From positions 186,001 to 250,000 of the forward strand of contig SKCR01032777.1 of assembly GCA_019454045.1 (NCBI GenBank): 64,000 nt of DNA, read 5' to 3'. This DNA is from Zanthoxylum bungeanum (lineage: Eukaryota; Streptophyta; Magnoliopsida; Sapindales; Rutaceae). Position numbers and translations under genes: made by a program. The notes below the pieces were generated by a model. That model searched no databases and was not told the origin of the DNA. It worked only from the letters and a program-made list of their open reading frames with translations. Shown in pieces: positions 33,233 through 46,599 of this stretch (position 1 is its first letter; each line of letters opens with the position of its first letter).

Positions 33233-35429
33233 TGTAGGAAACGCTTTCCTCGCGGAGCGGAAGCGGCTTAGGCACCCGGGATCGACCTTGAAAAATTTTC
33301 CTGCCCTTCTCAATTTAATCCAGAATTTCTCTGCCAAAAAATTCCAGATCCGAACAGCCCACATATATTATTCATTGTCGAATTCACATTAGGCTGCGAC
33401 CATTCATATCCCATGCATTATCATCAACCAGTCACACATATCAACCGCTGATCATGCGCCAAACGTGTCTTGATCTGCTTCACACAGGCGCTGATTTGCT
33501 TCACACAGGCGCATTAGCCACGTCCATATCAATTCCAAGTGCATGTGTGGCATGGACCAACTCATGAGCCATGGTATCAACACCTGCCTTGGCCAATCTC
33601 CTTACGCACTTGTTCTTTGTTTGCGCATGATCATATTCCAACATTAAGCCACACATATGCTTTGATCACGTTCAGACCATTGATCGATTTCCTTTGATGC
33701 ATGCACTCAGTTGCCGTGAGTTTGTGTGATTGGATCGGATATACCATTTGATCTTTCGAGCTATGTCTCGTAACCAATGAAAGGTTGTGTGGGCAAGACT
33801 CACAAAATCAATCCCTAAACATTTTAGAGATCCAAACACACTTGTATATTTTGATTTTATTTTTATTCTTTTCTTTTGTAAAGCTTTCTCAACTCTTGAG
33901 AGAATATGAGAGAAGAAGAAAGGTGGCTAGGGTTAGAATGAGAGTTCTCTACCAAAAATAAAAACAATTTTCCTTTTATATTTAGGGTTTATTTATTTCC
34001 AAAACAAACAAATCCTTTCCCTCCCCAATTAGTCAAAAATCGGCCAAGGGGTTAATTTTCTTTTAATTTTGTAACATCCACCTTTATTACTATAATAAAA
34101 GATATGTTACAAAAATAAAAAGATGTAATTGCCTTTCATAAAGAGCAATTACTTAAATCATTCAAAAACCTTCCAAAAACTATTTTTGGAAAAAAAAATC
34201 AAATATCATTTATTAAATTAAATAATATAATTTAATAACATGTAATTAACAATTATCAAATAATTATTAAAACTATATACTAACCTTTTAGTATATAGTA
34301 TCAAGTGTGACATATAATATTATTAATCATATTAATAATATTTATACATATGTGAGTATATAATTGGACTATCCAATTATATTAAATCCGCTATAGTAAA
34401 TTGAGCTAGCACGGGGACCAAATGGACCTACGGTTCCGAGCTCCAATAATCTCGAAATATTAATCAAGCTTTTAATTAAATATTCTGAATTATTAACTCC
34501 GGATTATTCCACTAAAAACCCGAAGCTGCACTATCGTTGCCGCAAATGATATATTAAACCGAACCAAGTCGGTGTCCATCGATATAGTCATTACATACAA
34601 ATTGACCCTTCATGAGTATCTCGTAATTAGAGCCGGGTCATAATGTCTGTTATACCCCTCTAATTATTTTTACCTTAAGTACCATTGATTCTCTAATGAA
34701 CGATTTATTCATAACCATTATGAATTTTAATCTTTCTATTCGTAACAGAAAGACTTGAGCGCTCAAACCGTTCAAGTACCGAATCAACCCTTAAGAAAGA
34801 TACTCCTCTACTTCTCGCAAGAATGAGTGAACTTCATATCCATATAAAACGTCCCTAGCTACATAACAGACCATGCCCCCAAAATACGTAGCTATTGGCC
34901 GGGACTGCTACACCAACCTCACCTTTGTAAATCAAAGGACATGGTCCGCCATACAGGAGTTCGTAGTACACAGGATTAAGATCAATCCATATATGACCAT
35001 CTAGTAGATCAAAATGACTTTCTTAGTTTAACAGATATTATAAGAATGTCATTTCCATCTGGGTCCAGTCCTATATGATCACATCATACAAGGTGCCTTC
35101 ATTCTCATGTCTCTACATGGACGATCCTGGATCAAGATCGCCATACAAATATAGAATGGACCGCAGCTATAGATAAACTGTAAACAAAGTACCCACTTTG
35201 TTTGCTCTATGTGGACTAATTAAGATTATTAATTTCAGACTTAAATCCTCTTGTGTATGACACTCATACACTAAGTCTAAAGGCACATAAGTAATCTAGG
35301 GTATTCAAGATGATTTATAATATGCGAAAATTAAACAAAACAATTTGATAAATGAATAATGCATCATTTTATTTCAAAACACATAAAACTATTTACATCT
35401 CATGTAGCTCTAGGGCATAAATCTCAACA
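33233..35429 (-). repeat. 3' LTR of D
   Basis: The minus strand begins TGTTGAGATTTATGCCC at 35429, after the polypurine tract. TATA-like ATATAAAAGG lies at about 33972-33981. It matches 40736-42893. Confidence 0.85.
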
Positions 35430-35653
35430 ATCTCCCACTTGCACTAGAGCAAATGAGACACATCATGTAAACCTATACCATCTAGGTGACCTTAAAACTC
35501 TTTAGCCGACAAGGTCTTTGTAAACGGGTCAGCCAGGTCTTTGTGGCTTCTTGGTTCCTTTGAATTTGCCACTGCACCACTATCTTCGTAATAAAGTATG
35601 AGTGGTTTATCCACATCTGGAACAGCTTCCAGATCTCCCAAGAATTTACGAAA

Positions 35654-37010
35654 CTAGACTGATTCCTTAGCTGCTTCGCAAGCTGCTAGATACTCGGCCT
35701 CTATGGTGGAGTCAGCAATGTAAGATTGCTTTACACTCCTCCATACTTTAGCCCCACCACCTAGGGTAAGCACTGACCCAGATGTTGATTTCCTAAAATC
35801 TATATCTGTCTGAAAATCAGAATCTGTATATCCTCTTAGGATCATATCTTCACCAGAATATACAAGCATATAATCTCTCGTTCTCTTAAGATACTTGAGA
35901 ATGTGTTTCACTGCCACCCAATGATCCAATCCTAGGTTGGACTGAAACCTACTGACTACTATCACTGCAAAACAGTTTTCCGGTCTCGTGCATAACATAG
36001 TATACATGAGACTATCAACTGTTGAGGCATATGGGATATGTCTCATTTCATCAACATCTTGAGGTGTCTTAGGAGATTGTTCCTTCGACAAATGAATTCC
36101 ATGCCGAAAAGGCAGATTGCCTTTCTTGGAATTCTGTATCCCAAATCGCACAAGTATCTTGTCGATGTAGGATGACTGAGACATAGCTAACAGTCGTTTC
36201 TTGTAATCCTAAACAATCTGGATCCCAAGAACATAACTGGTCTCTCCCAAATCTTTCATTTGGAATTGGTTAGCTAGTCAGGTTTTTCACATCCGATAAT
36301 ATCTTTACATCATTCCCAATGAGTAAAATATCATCGATGTATAAAACAAGAAAAATCACCTTCCCGTCAATGACGCGCTTGTATACACAAGGCTCATCAA
36401 CATTCTACTCAAAGTCATAAGACTTGATCGTGATATCAAATCGTATGTTCCAAGATCGAGATGCTCGCTTAAGTCCATAAATGGACCTTTGCAGCTTGCA
36501 AACCTTTTTGCTATTGACCTTGGGCTATGAACCCATCTGGTTGTACCATATAGATACACTCATCAAGATTGCCATTTAAGAATGCAGTCTTGACATCCAT
36601 TTACCAAATTTCATAGTCATAATATGCGGTAATGGATAGAAGAGTGCGGATGGATTTGAGCATGGCTAGAGGCGAGAAAGTTTCCTTATAGTCAACTCTC
36701 TCTTTATGGGTAGAACCCTTGGCCACTAGCCTAGCATTGAAGGTCTATACCTTCCCATCTGCTCCCCTCTTCCTCTTATAGATCTACTTGCAACCTATGG
36801 GTTTCACCCCATCAGGTTGGTCTACAAGTTCCCAGACTAAGTTGGAGTACATGGACTCCATCTATAGTTTCATGGCTTTGAGCCATTTCTCTTTGTCATA
36901 ATCATCCATTGCACTACGATAGGTTAATGGATCATCTATACCATCGCTGGATACGAAAACTTGTGCCTCTCCAACCCCAAGGTAACGATCAGGTTGTCGT
37001 ACAACCCTCC
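35654..37010 (-). pseudogene. pol: copia reverse transcriptase and RNase H of D
   Basis: RT is broken by many stops between 37010 and 36190. Its segments include WQPYGTTR-like out-of-frame pieces and the catalytic motif as LYIDDILLIGND (about 36345-36310). RT C-terminus and RNase H are open at 36184-35654: SQSSYIDKILVRFGIQNSKK, MLCTRPENCFAVIVVSRFQS, HWVAVKHILKYLKRT, YTDSDFQTDIDFRKSTSGSV and STIEAEYLAACEAAKESV. The final RNase H part is cut by a stop near 35654. Clearly copia, clearly inactive. Confidence 0.85.
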
Positions 37011-37018
37011 CACTGCGT

Positions 37019-37888
37019 CTAGGGTAGATCATTTTGACGAACTTGCATCTGACTCTCAGATGTCGAAGGTGCTATGTATTTGTCAAATTTTGTTGACGAT
37101 GGTGTGCTGGTGGAACCAGCAAGTAACTCCTCGAGTAGCACTTTACTTTGAGTCTTGAACTCCCTCATATAGTTCTCCTTTAAAAATGTAGCATTTGTCG
37201 ATACAAATACTTTGTTATCATCATGACTATAGAAGAATCCACCCCTAGTTTCCTTAGGATAGCCTACAAATAGGCACACCTTAGAGCGTGGCTCCAAATT
37301 TGTAGTCTTATTCTTCAGCACATGTGCTGGACACCCCCATATGCGGAAATGTCGTAAACTAGTTTTACGACCATTCCACAACTCTAAGGGAGTCTTAGAA
37401 ACAAACTTATATAGAACCACATAAAGGATATGCATTGCATTTTGCAGTGCATATCCCCATAATGAACTAGGTAGTGAGCTGTAACTAAACATAGATCTCA
37501 TCATGTCTAGTAGGGTCCGATTTCTCCTCTCTGCAACACTGTGGCGGTGTTCCAGGCGCTGTGAGCTGGGATATTATCCCATGCTCAACAAAGAATTCCT
37601 CGAAATCTCTGTCGAGGTATTCTCCACCACGATCCGATCGTAGAGTTTTGATTGTCTTACCTAATTGGTTCTTAACCTCAGCACGATACTCTTTGAACTT
37701 TTCAAAGTATCTGATTTGTGATGCATCAGGTAGACATACCCATATCTGGAATAATCGTCAATGAATGTGATGAAGTATTCATAACCATCTCGGGCTCTTA
37801 CATTCATCGGTCCGTAAATGTCCGAATGTATTAGCTCAAGTGGTTGACTAGCTCTTATACTTTTTCCAATAAAAGGTCTCTTGGTCAT
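37019..37888 (-). pseudogene. pol: copia integrase of D, broken
   Basis: The core starts MTKRPFIGKSIRASQPLELI with HSDIYGPMNVRARDGYEYF and FITFIDDYSRYGYVYLMHH. A stop near 37661 and out-of-frame sequence precede the second Asp and Glu regions. The distal part is open at 37504-37019: SLWGYALQNAMHILYVVLYK, RIWGCPAHVLKNKT and KVCLFVGYPKETRGG. At least one frameshift separates the halves. The zinc-binding N-terminal part is degenerate. Confidence 0.85.
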
Positions 37889-38378
37889 TTTTCTTCTAAA
37901 CAGGAGTCGCAGATTGGAAAAGTTCTGAGTTTTAACTGGTTTAAGGTTCCATTCTTTATCAATCTGTCTATCTGGTCAAGGTTGATATGACCAAGTCTAA
38001 GACGCAATAGATATGTGTCATCATGAGAAATCTTTTGCTATTTAGTTTTAGGTTTCTAAAACATTTCAATAATGAGCAGTGGCTTATGTGTTAACAGTCT
38101 TAACACATACAAGTTATCTCTTAGTTTCCTTAGCATACAGGTAATCCATTTATGAAACAATAACTATTTATTATCAGATAAAATGATAACCATCATGCAA
38201 TAGTTTTGTAACAGAAATCAAATTTCCATGACAAAATAAAACAAACACCATTTTGTTTAAATTCAAATAACTTTTATTTGAAAAATTGAAAACAGATAAC
38301 TCTCACTGCTTTACTGAAACAGCGTCCCATGTCCTGACTCTTATAGTAAAGTTACCTTCAGCAAGGTCTTTACGTACA

Positions 38379-39104
38379 TCAAGTAGTTATACATTTAGCC
38401 TTCCCAGTGTTATTCTTCTTTATCTTTGTAGACTTTGAAGACTTGACAACATTTATCTTAGCACTGGGCTTACGAGGATCCACAAGTATGGACTCGTAGT
38501 GGGTGAACTCATTAAGCAGTTGGGTCAAAGTAAAAGTCAACTTGTTCATAACATAGTTGCTTTTAAACTGTAGGAAACTCTTCGGAAGAGTTTCCATAAT
38601 CATGGTCACCTGGCTATGCTCGTCAATACGAGCTCCATGGGTTTCAGCAGTGTTGAGATAGGTCATCATCCTCAAGACGTGCTCTCAGACTGATGTCTCA
38701 TCCTTCATCCTAGCAGTCATCATTGAGACCATGGCCTCATGGCGTTGACGCTCCGAAGGCTGCCCAAACATGCCCTGCAATGACTCCATCATCTGAGATG
38801 CTAGAGCCATAGGTTTATACTGTACAACAAGAACATCAGACATCCCTGCTAGCAAGTAGCAGCGGGCTTTCTCATTTGCTGCGACCCATTTCTGGTAGGT
38901 ATCGCGCACAGCTTGGCCAACATTTTTGGCCGGCTCGGGAGGACTCTCATCCGTCAGGACAAACTTTAGGTCTTCACAGACCAGGATAGCATTCATGTTA
39001 CTTTTCCACTTAACATAGTTTTCTCCCGTTAATTTATCGTTTGAGAGTATGGAAATAATTGGAGAAACGATGGCTGAAAAATAAAATAAACATGTATTTA
39101 ACAT
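38379..39104 (-). pseudogene. gag: copia gag of D, one in-frame stop
   Basis: The N-terminal half reads SPIISILSNDKLTGENYVKW and LLAGMSDVLVVQYKPMALAS. A TGA near 38685 follows DETSV, and the same frame then gives LRMMTYLNTAETHGARIDEH, VTMIMETLPKSFLQFKSNY and a Lys-rich tail. The zinc knuckle is not seen. Sequence just before SPIIS resembles a 3' splice acceptor (TTTATTTTTCAG), so the listed start is uncertain. The downstream region to 37900 has no recognisable protease. Confidence 0.82.
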
Positions 39105-40735
39105 TCATTCATCGCATATTAAAATCATCAAATAATTTTGGCATAAAATTAAACATGATGTATGAACCATGAATAATGAATTCGAAACCTAAGAAAATTA
39201 CTATGTCACGGAAATCTATCATCCCATAAGTAAGTGTCGCCGTAGGGTAGGTCAAGTACTCACATGATAGATCGAGACAATCTCAGTCAATTTAATATAT
39301 GCGGGAATAACTCTTATTCATATATTAAACAACTACCATTTTATTCGATCAAGGAATTTTATTAACAGTTAATTATTCCTTTGTGAGTGTAACCCGCCGT
39401 TTCGGGATTCTCGGACTTAACGAGTGAAATGCCGCTGTAGGGTAGGTCAGTTCACAAGATACATCTAAAATCCCTATCCTCTCGGAACCCAAACCTGATA
39501 TTGACCCAAAATGGACAACATCCGTAGGGGGACGAAAACAAAGCCGTCTCGAGGCACCTTTTGAATATCATATTTTTGGACTAACAACGGAGATCGCGGG
39601 ATATACTATCGTATATCCCTCTCCCACTCACTATTTTAAAATTAAGATTTCTATCTATAAAATATCTAATATTTTATTTTAACTAGTGTGGATAAATTTA
39701 TGGCGGCTCTAATCATAATTTCTATTTACACTAGTTTAACATAAGTGACCTAACCAATTTTAACTCTTAAAATTTATATCACTAATATTCCATTAGTCTC
39801 TACTAATAGTTTTACTCAATTAAACTAATTTAATTAGTGTGGTATTAGAGACCTATTATATTTTAACTCTTAAAATACTAGAACACTAATAGGTTTAAAA
39901 TTTTAGAATTCTAAAATGGTCAAGATTTATATTAAACTATTTAATTAATCTCAGTGCGTTATAAATCCAATGGTACGTGGAATTGTATCCCGAGTGCAGA
40001 CCATATTACCGTCCATTTGGATTCGGCTATGGAATTAATATCCGGGTATATACCGATGGAATTTATTATGCACTAATTAAGCCCAATATTTAGAATTCAA
40101 ATTTTAAACCATAAATCTAATTAACCTAATTAATTGATTTCTATGCATATCATATTCTAATTTAAAAACTTTAAATTACATAAAATCATATTTTTATGTC
40201 TATAATGATAATGCATCTAAAACATGTTATGACATGTAAAATGTAATAGTGGGCACCTTAAGCTATATGACATGTTATTCAAACAATTCGAAATAAACAT
40301 ACATATAACATAAAAATTATTTTGCATTGACCAGACTCTTATTTTTCCTATACTAATCTAATTAGTACATAAGATTCACCAATGCATCCCTTGGTCTTCA
40401 AATCCCGCTTCAAAGTGGTGTTGACTCATTTTGCGACTTCGGTGCTCCAAATTACAAAAATTGAAATTTTTACATTGAAAAATAAAATTACAACAAATGT
40501 AAACAATGGTCTTATGGCCTTACATCGCAAAAACAAAACCAACTACAAAAATAAGAGCCAGAAAAATTTACGATCAATGCAAAATTCATTCATCACATGA
40601 AATAAAAAAAAACATTCATCATATAAATATTACATTGTGCCCACTCATCTAAACATGCATATCATATTTATAACTCATATAAATATATTAAAAACAGAAA
40701 CTTTAAATGAAAAAGAGAAGGGTTAAGAACACTTT
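39105..40735 (-). other. untranslated leader of D
   Basis: About 1.6 kb, AT-rich and non-coding. The minus strand contains AAAATAGTGAGTGGGAG (39621-39637), close to the motif in the leaders of A and E, and two GACCTACCCTACAGCGGC-like copies (about 39240 and 39432). Confidence 0.6.
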
Positions 40736-42893
40736 TCAACCTCGAAAAATTTTTATGCCCTTCTCAATTTAATCCAGAATTTCTCTGCCAAAAAATTCCA
40801 GATCCGAAGAGCCCACATATATTATTCATTGCCGAATTCACATTAGGCTGCGACCATTCATATCCCATGCTTTATCATCAACCAGTCGCGCACATCAACC
40901 GTTGATCATGCACCAAACGTGTCTTGATCTGCTTCACACATGCGCCGATTTGCTTCACACATGCGCATTAGACACGTCCATATCAATTCTAAGTGCATGC
41001 ATGGCATTGACCAGCTCATGAGCCATGGTATCAGCACCTGCCTTGGCCAATCTCCTTGCGCACTTGTTCTTTGTTTGCGCATGATCATATTCCAACATTA
41101 AGCCACGCATATGCTTTGATCACGTTTAGACCATTGATCGATTTCCTTTGATGCATGCACTCAGTTGTCGTGAGTTTGTGTGATTGGATCGGATATACCA
41201 TTTGATCTTCCGAGCTATGTCTCGTCACCAACAGAAGGTTGTGTGGGCAAGACTCACAAAATCAATCCCTAAATATTTTAGAGATCCAAACACACTTGTA
41301 TATTTTGATTTTATTTTTCTTCTTTTCTTTTGTAAAGCTTTCTCAACTCTTGAGAGAATATGGGAGAAGAAGAAAGGTGGCTAGGGTTAGAATGAGAGTT
41401 CTCTACCAAAAAGAAAAACAATTTTCCTTTTATACTTAGGGTTTATTTATTTCCAAAACAAACAAATCATTTCCCTCCCCAATTAGTCAAAAATCGGCCA
41501 AAGGGTTAATTTTCTTTTAATTTTGTAACATCCACCTTTATTACTATAATAAAAGATATGTTACAAAAATAAAAAGATGTAATTGCCTTTCATAAAGAGC
41601 AATTACTTAAACCATTCAAAAACCTTCCAAAAACTATTTTTGGAAAAACAAAAATCAAATATCATATTTATTAAATTAAATAATATAATATAATTTAATA
41701 ACATGTAATTAATAATTATCAAATAATTATTAAAACTATATACTAACCTTTTAGTATATAGTATCAAGTGTGACATATAATATTATTAATCATATTAATA
41801 ATATTTATACATATGTGAGTATATAATTGGACTATCCAATTATACTAAATCCGCTATAGTAATTGAACTAGCACGGGGACCAAATGGACCTACGGTTCCG
41901 AGCTCCAATAATCTCGAAATATTAATCAAGCTTTTAATTAAATATTCTAAATTATTAACTCCGGATTATTCCACTAAAAACTCGAAGCTGCACTCTCGTT
42001 GCCGCAAATGATATATTAAACCGAACCAAGTCGGTGTCCATCGATATAGTCATTACATACGAATTGACCCTTCACGAGTATCTTGTAATTAGAGCCGGGT
42101 CATAATGTCTGTTATACCCCGCTAATTATTTTTACCTTAAGTACCATTGATTCTCTAATGAACGATTTATTCATAACCATTATGAATTTTAATCTTTCTA
42201 TTCGTAACAGAAAGACTTGAGCGCTCAAACCGTTCAAGTACCGAATCAACCCTTAAGAAAGATATTCATCTACTTCTCGCAAGAAGGAGTGAACTCCATA
42301 TCCATGTAAAACGTCCCCAGCTACATAACAGACCATGCCCCCAAAATACGTAGCTATTGGCCGGGACTGCTACACCAACCTCACCTTTGTAAATCAAAGG
42401 ACATGGTCCGCCATGCAGGAGTTCGTAGTACACTCAGGATTAAGATCAATCCATATATGACCATCTAGTAGATCGAAATGACTTTCTTAGTTTAACGGAT
42501 ATTATAAGCATGTCATTTCCATCTGGGTCCAGTCCTATATGATCACATCATACAAGGTGCCTTCATTCTCATGTCTCTACATGGACGATCCCGGATCAAA
42601 GTCGCCATACAAATATAGAATGGACCGCAGCTATAGATAAAATGTAAACAAAGTACCCGCTTTGTTTGCTCTCTATGGACTATTTAATATTACTAACTTC
42701 ATACTTAAATCCTCTTGTGTATGACACTCATACACTAAGTCTGAAGGCACATAAATAATCTAGGGTATTCAAGATGATTTATAATATGCGCAAATTAAAC
42801 AAAATAATTTGATAAATGAATATTGCATCGTTTTATTTCAAAACACATAAAACCGTTTACATCCCATGTAGCTCTAGGGCATACATCCAAACA
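40736..42893 (-). repeat. 5' LTR of D, PBS-proximal end lost
   Basis: It matches the 3' LTR from about 33290 on. The first ~50 bp of the 3' LTR's low end (TGTAGGAAACGC onward) have no counterpart here. The right end ATCCAAACA at 42893 abuts the duplication ATTCC. Confidence 0.8.
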
Positions 42894-45168
42894 ATTCCCC
42901 CGAAGTTGAAAGATCCTAGCAGTTTTACTATACCTTGCACCATTGGAGAACATTATATCGATAAGGTTTTATGTGATTTGGGTGCAAGTGTTAACTTAAT
43001 GCATTTTTCTATTTACAGGAAATTACAAATTGGAGAAACAATGCTTACCTCAGTCTCTCTGCAACTTACTGATCAAACGCTCGTATTTCCGAGAGGTATA
43101 GTTGAAGATGTGTTGGTCAAAGTTGACAAACTCATTCTCCCATCAGATTTCATTATCATTGACATGGAAGAAGACAAAGATGTACCTATTATCCTTGTAA
43201 GACCACTCTTGGCTACAGGTCGAACTGTGATTGATGTACAAAAATGAGAACTAACCATGAAAGTTCAGGACCAAGAAGTTACTTTCAATGTTTTCAAAGT
43301 CATGAAATTCACGAGCGATGAAAAGGAAGAAGAATGTTTCAGAATTGATGTTGTTGATAATATCGTTCAGGATGCTGATACAATTCCCATGGACAAACTT
43401 GAAGCTTGCATCACCAACATGACTGATAGCGAGCTATATGCTGAAACTCTGGAATGTATCAACTATCTTGACAAGCCATTCCAATTTAAATCGACACCAC
43501 CAGTGGAAAGTCTGGAACTTCTGAAGAAATATCGAATCAAGCCTTTGATTGAAGAACCACCACAGTAGGAGCTGAAGTTACTGCCGAGCCATCTCAGGTA
43601 TGCATTTCTTGGAAACTCTTCTGAATTACTTATGATTATTTCTTCTTCGCTAACATTGGAGCAGGAAGAAAAGTTGCTAAGAGTATTACGGGAACACAAG
43701 AAAGCCATTGGTTGGACTATAGCAGACATTCAAGGCATTAGTCCATCATTTTTCATGCACAAGATTCTGATGAATGATGAGTACAAACCCGCAGTAGAGC
43801 ATCAACAGAGACTCAATCCAATCATGAAGGAGGTCGTGAAGAATGAAATCATCAAATGGTTGGATGCTGGCATCATTTATCTCATCCCAGATAGCACCTG
43901 GGTGAGTCCTATGCAGTGTGTACCAAAGAAAGGAGGAATTAATGTTGCCACAAATGAAAAGAACAAGCTGATTCCAACAAGAACAGTGACTGGATGGAGA
44001 GTATGCATGGACTACTAAAAGTTGAACAAAGCAACAAGGAATGATCATTTTCCGCTGCCATTCATTGACCAGATGCTGAACAAATTAGTGGGACATGAGT
44101 TCTATTGCTTTCTGGACGGATACTCCGGGTACAATCTTATTGCCATCACCCTAGAAGACCTGGAGAAAACCACTTTTACATGTCCCTATGGAACTTTTGC
44201 TTTCCTCAGGATGCCATTTGGATTATGTAATGCTCCTGCCATATTTCAGCGTTGCATGATGGCTATCTTCTAAGACATACTGGAGCAGAGTATGGAGGTT
44301 TTCATGGATGACTTCTCTGTGTTTGGAGATTCTTTTGACAACTGCTTGCAAAATCTGGAACATGTGTTATGAAGATGTGAAGATACCAACCTGATACTCA
44401 ACTGTGAGAAATGCCACTTCATGGTGCAAGAAGACATTGTTCTTGGACATTAGATCTCACAAAAGGGAATCGAGGTAGACAATACAAAGATCGAGACAAT
44501 TGAAAAATTACCTCCACCAACATCTGTAAAAGGGATTAAGAGCTTTCTTGGACATGCAGGTTTTTACAGGAGATTTATCAAAGACTTTTCCAAGATTGCT
44601 AAACCTATGTGCAATCTTCTGGAGAAAGATGTGCCTTTCAACTTCACCAAAGAATGCCAGGAAGCTTTTGAGATCGTGAAACAGAAGCTTGTTTCTACTC
44701 CTATCATTGTAGCACTAGACTGGACCATTCAATTTGAGGTGATGTGCAATACTGGTGATTTTGTTGTAGGTGCAGTTTTGGGACAACGCAAAGCAAAAGT
44801 TTTCCACACCATTTACTACTCCAGCAGAACTCTGAATAAAGCTCAACTTAACTACACAACTATTGAAAAGGAGTTGCTCGCAGTTGTGTTTGCTTTTGAC
44901 AATTTTCGCTCATATCTGCTGGGTCCCAAAGTGGTGGTCTACATAGATCATTTAACAATCAAATACCAGATCGTGAAGAAAGATGCCAAACCTAGATTGA
45001 TCTGTTGGATACTTATTCTACAAGAATTTGACGTGGAAATTAGAGATAGGAAATTGACAGAAAATCAAGTAGCAGATCACTTATCGAGGCTCGAGAATAG
45101 AGAAACAGCTGGCAAAGAACTAACAATCAAAGAAACATTTCTAGATGAACAGCTGTTTGCCATTAAAT
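42894..45168 (+). pseudogene. pol: Athila protease, reverse transcriptase and RNase H of C2
   Basis: After the D junction the frame reads PPKLKDPSSFTIPCTIGEHY, then the aspartic protease motif VLCDLGASVNLMH (43 kb). One frame then runs to 45168 with about eight stops and no frameshift. RT has WLDAGIIYLIPDSTWVSPMQ, VPKKGG, WRVCMDY, FYCFLDGYSGYNLI, LRMPFGLCNAPAIFQRCMM and the catalytic motif VFMDDFSVFG (about 44305). RNase H follows: [36 protein letters not shown] and [11 protein letters not shown]. The FMDDFSVFG form is typical of Athila. Stops include 43245, 43566, 44016 and 44271. Confidence 0.92.
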
Positions 45169-46415
45169 AACAGAAAGTCCCTTGGTATGCTAACTATGTC
45201 AACTACATAGTATCAGGAAAATGATCGTTGGAATGGACAACTCAGCAACGAAAGAAGTTCTTCAAAGAAGTCAAGCACTATGTCTGGGATGAGTCGTACC
45301 TGTTCAAACGTTGTGCTGATCAATTAATGAGACAGTGTATTCCACATGAGGAGGTCAACAATGTCTTGTAACACTGTCATTCATCACCGTATGACGGACA
45401 CTTCAGTGGAAATAAAACTGCAGCCAAAGTCCTACAATTAGGTTTATTCTGGCCCACTCTTTTTAAAGATGATTATCTATTTTCTCTTTAATGTGACAGG
45501 TGCCAGAGAACGGGAAATATTTCCAGAAGAAATGAAAGACCTTTACAAAATATTCTGGAAGTGGATATATTTGATGTGTTGGGGATTGATTTTATGGGAT
45601 CATTTGTTCCATCATTCAGAAACATGTACATACTGGTTGCAGTAGACTACGTCTCTAAATGGGTTGAAGCAATTGCACTGCCATCAAATGATTCTAAAGT
45701 GGTGATCAAATTCCTTAAAAAGAATATTTTCACTCGCTTCGGAACACCTCGGGCAATCATCAGCGATGGTGGTACACATTTCTACAATAGATACTTTGAT
45801 GCACTCCAAATACGGAGTTACTCATAAAGTTGTCACTGCTTACCATCCACAGTCAAATGGGCAAGTTGAAGTTTCAAACAGGGAGATCAAAAGAATCTTG
45901 GAAAGAACCGTTGGATCAACAATGAATGATTGGTCTAAAAAACTAGATGACGCATTATGGGCCTATCAAACAGCTTACAAGACACCTATTGGTATGTCCC
46001 CATATCAAATGGTGTATGGAAAAGCATGCCATCTGCCAGTTGAACTTGAACACAAGGTGTACTGGGCACTGAAGAAGTTGAATCTTGATCCACAAGCTGC
46101 AGGAGAGAAAAGACTTCACCAACTCAACGAATTGGAGAATTTTCGCCTACAGGCTTATGAAAATGCCAAACTATACAAGGAAAAGACCAAGAGATGGCAT
46201 GATAAAAAAATAGTGCGCAGACAATGGAGCCAGGACAGCAGGTGTTGTTATATGATTCACGGCTGAAACTTTTTCCTGGAAAGCTGAAATCAAAGTGGTC
46301 AGGTCCATTTGTGATTACTCAGGTGTTACCATACCGATTTGTTGAGATATACAACCCCAACTCCAACAACACATTCAAAGTTAACAGTCATCGTGTTAAG
46401 CACTATTGGGGATAA
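45169..46415 (+). pseudogene. pol: Athila integrase of C2
   Basis: The frame continues through WTTQQRKKFFKEVKHYVWDE and the zinc-binding HHCC part ([27 protein letters not shown]), then the core [17 protein letters not shown] (first Asp) and [13 protein letters not shown] (second Asp). A one-base loss near 45800 shifts frame to [20 protein letters not shown] with [12 protein letters not shown] (Glu region). Another shift near 46220 gives [20 protein letters not shown] and the end RVKHYWG at 46413. Gypsy domain order (RT-RH-IN) is confirmed. No chromodomain is seen, as expected for Athila. Confidence 0.9.
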
Positions 46416-46599
46416 TCATTTGAGCGACAAAAAGAAAGTGTCACACTTGCAGATCCAGCATAACATTTGGGCAGTCACGTCTAGCTGACGATGTTAAACT
46501 TAACGCTAGCTGGGAGACAACCCATGCAATTTGTGTATATATTTTGATTTGGTGTGTTTTATTTTATGTGTTAGTTTTTGCAGGTGAAGTCATTTCAAG
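46416..46599 (+). other. Athila post-integrase signature and acceptor-like site
   Basis: It contains GACGATGTTAAACTTAACGC and GCTGGGAGACAACCC, a sequence conserved downstream of integrase in plant Athila/Tat elements. TTAGTTTTTGCAG|GTGAAG, which looks like a 3' splice site, lies at 46583, 17 bp before the ATG of the next ORF. Confidence 0.65.

Larger units (their letters stand above)
33233..42893 (-). mobile_element. Ty1/copia element D nested in C2
   Basis: Minus strand. 3' LTR 33233-35429, 5' LTR about 40736-42893, coding region 35654-39104. The two LTRs are close to identical over about 2.1 kb, but the low-coordinate end of the 5' LTR lacks about 50 bp present in the 3' LTR and no PBS is visible. 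The coding region is heavily decayed and partly deleted (no recognisable zinc knuckle or protease). Polypurine tract AAGTGGGAGAT at 35430-35440. Confidence 0.88.

Noticed and set aside
33233..42893. A ~2.1-kb direct duplication (33233-35429 and 40736-42893) as a segmental or tandem gene duplication
   Set aside because: The copies flank a minus-strand copia gag-pol, have LTR-type ends and a polypurine tract, and sit in a near-perfect target-site duplication. They are the LTRs of element D.
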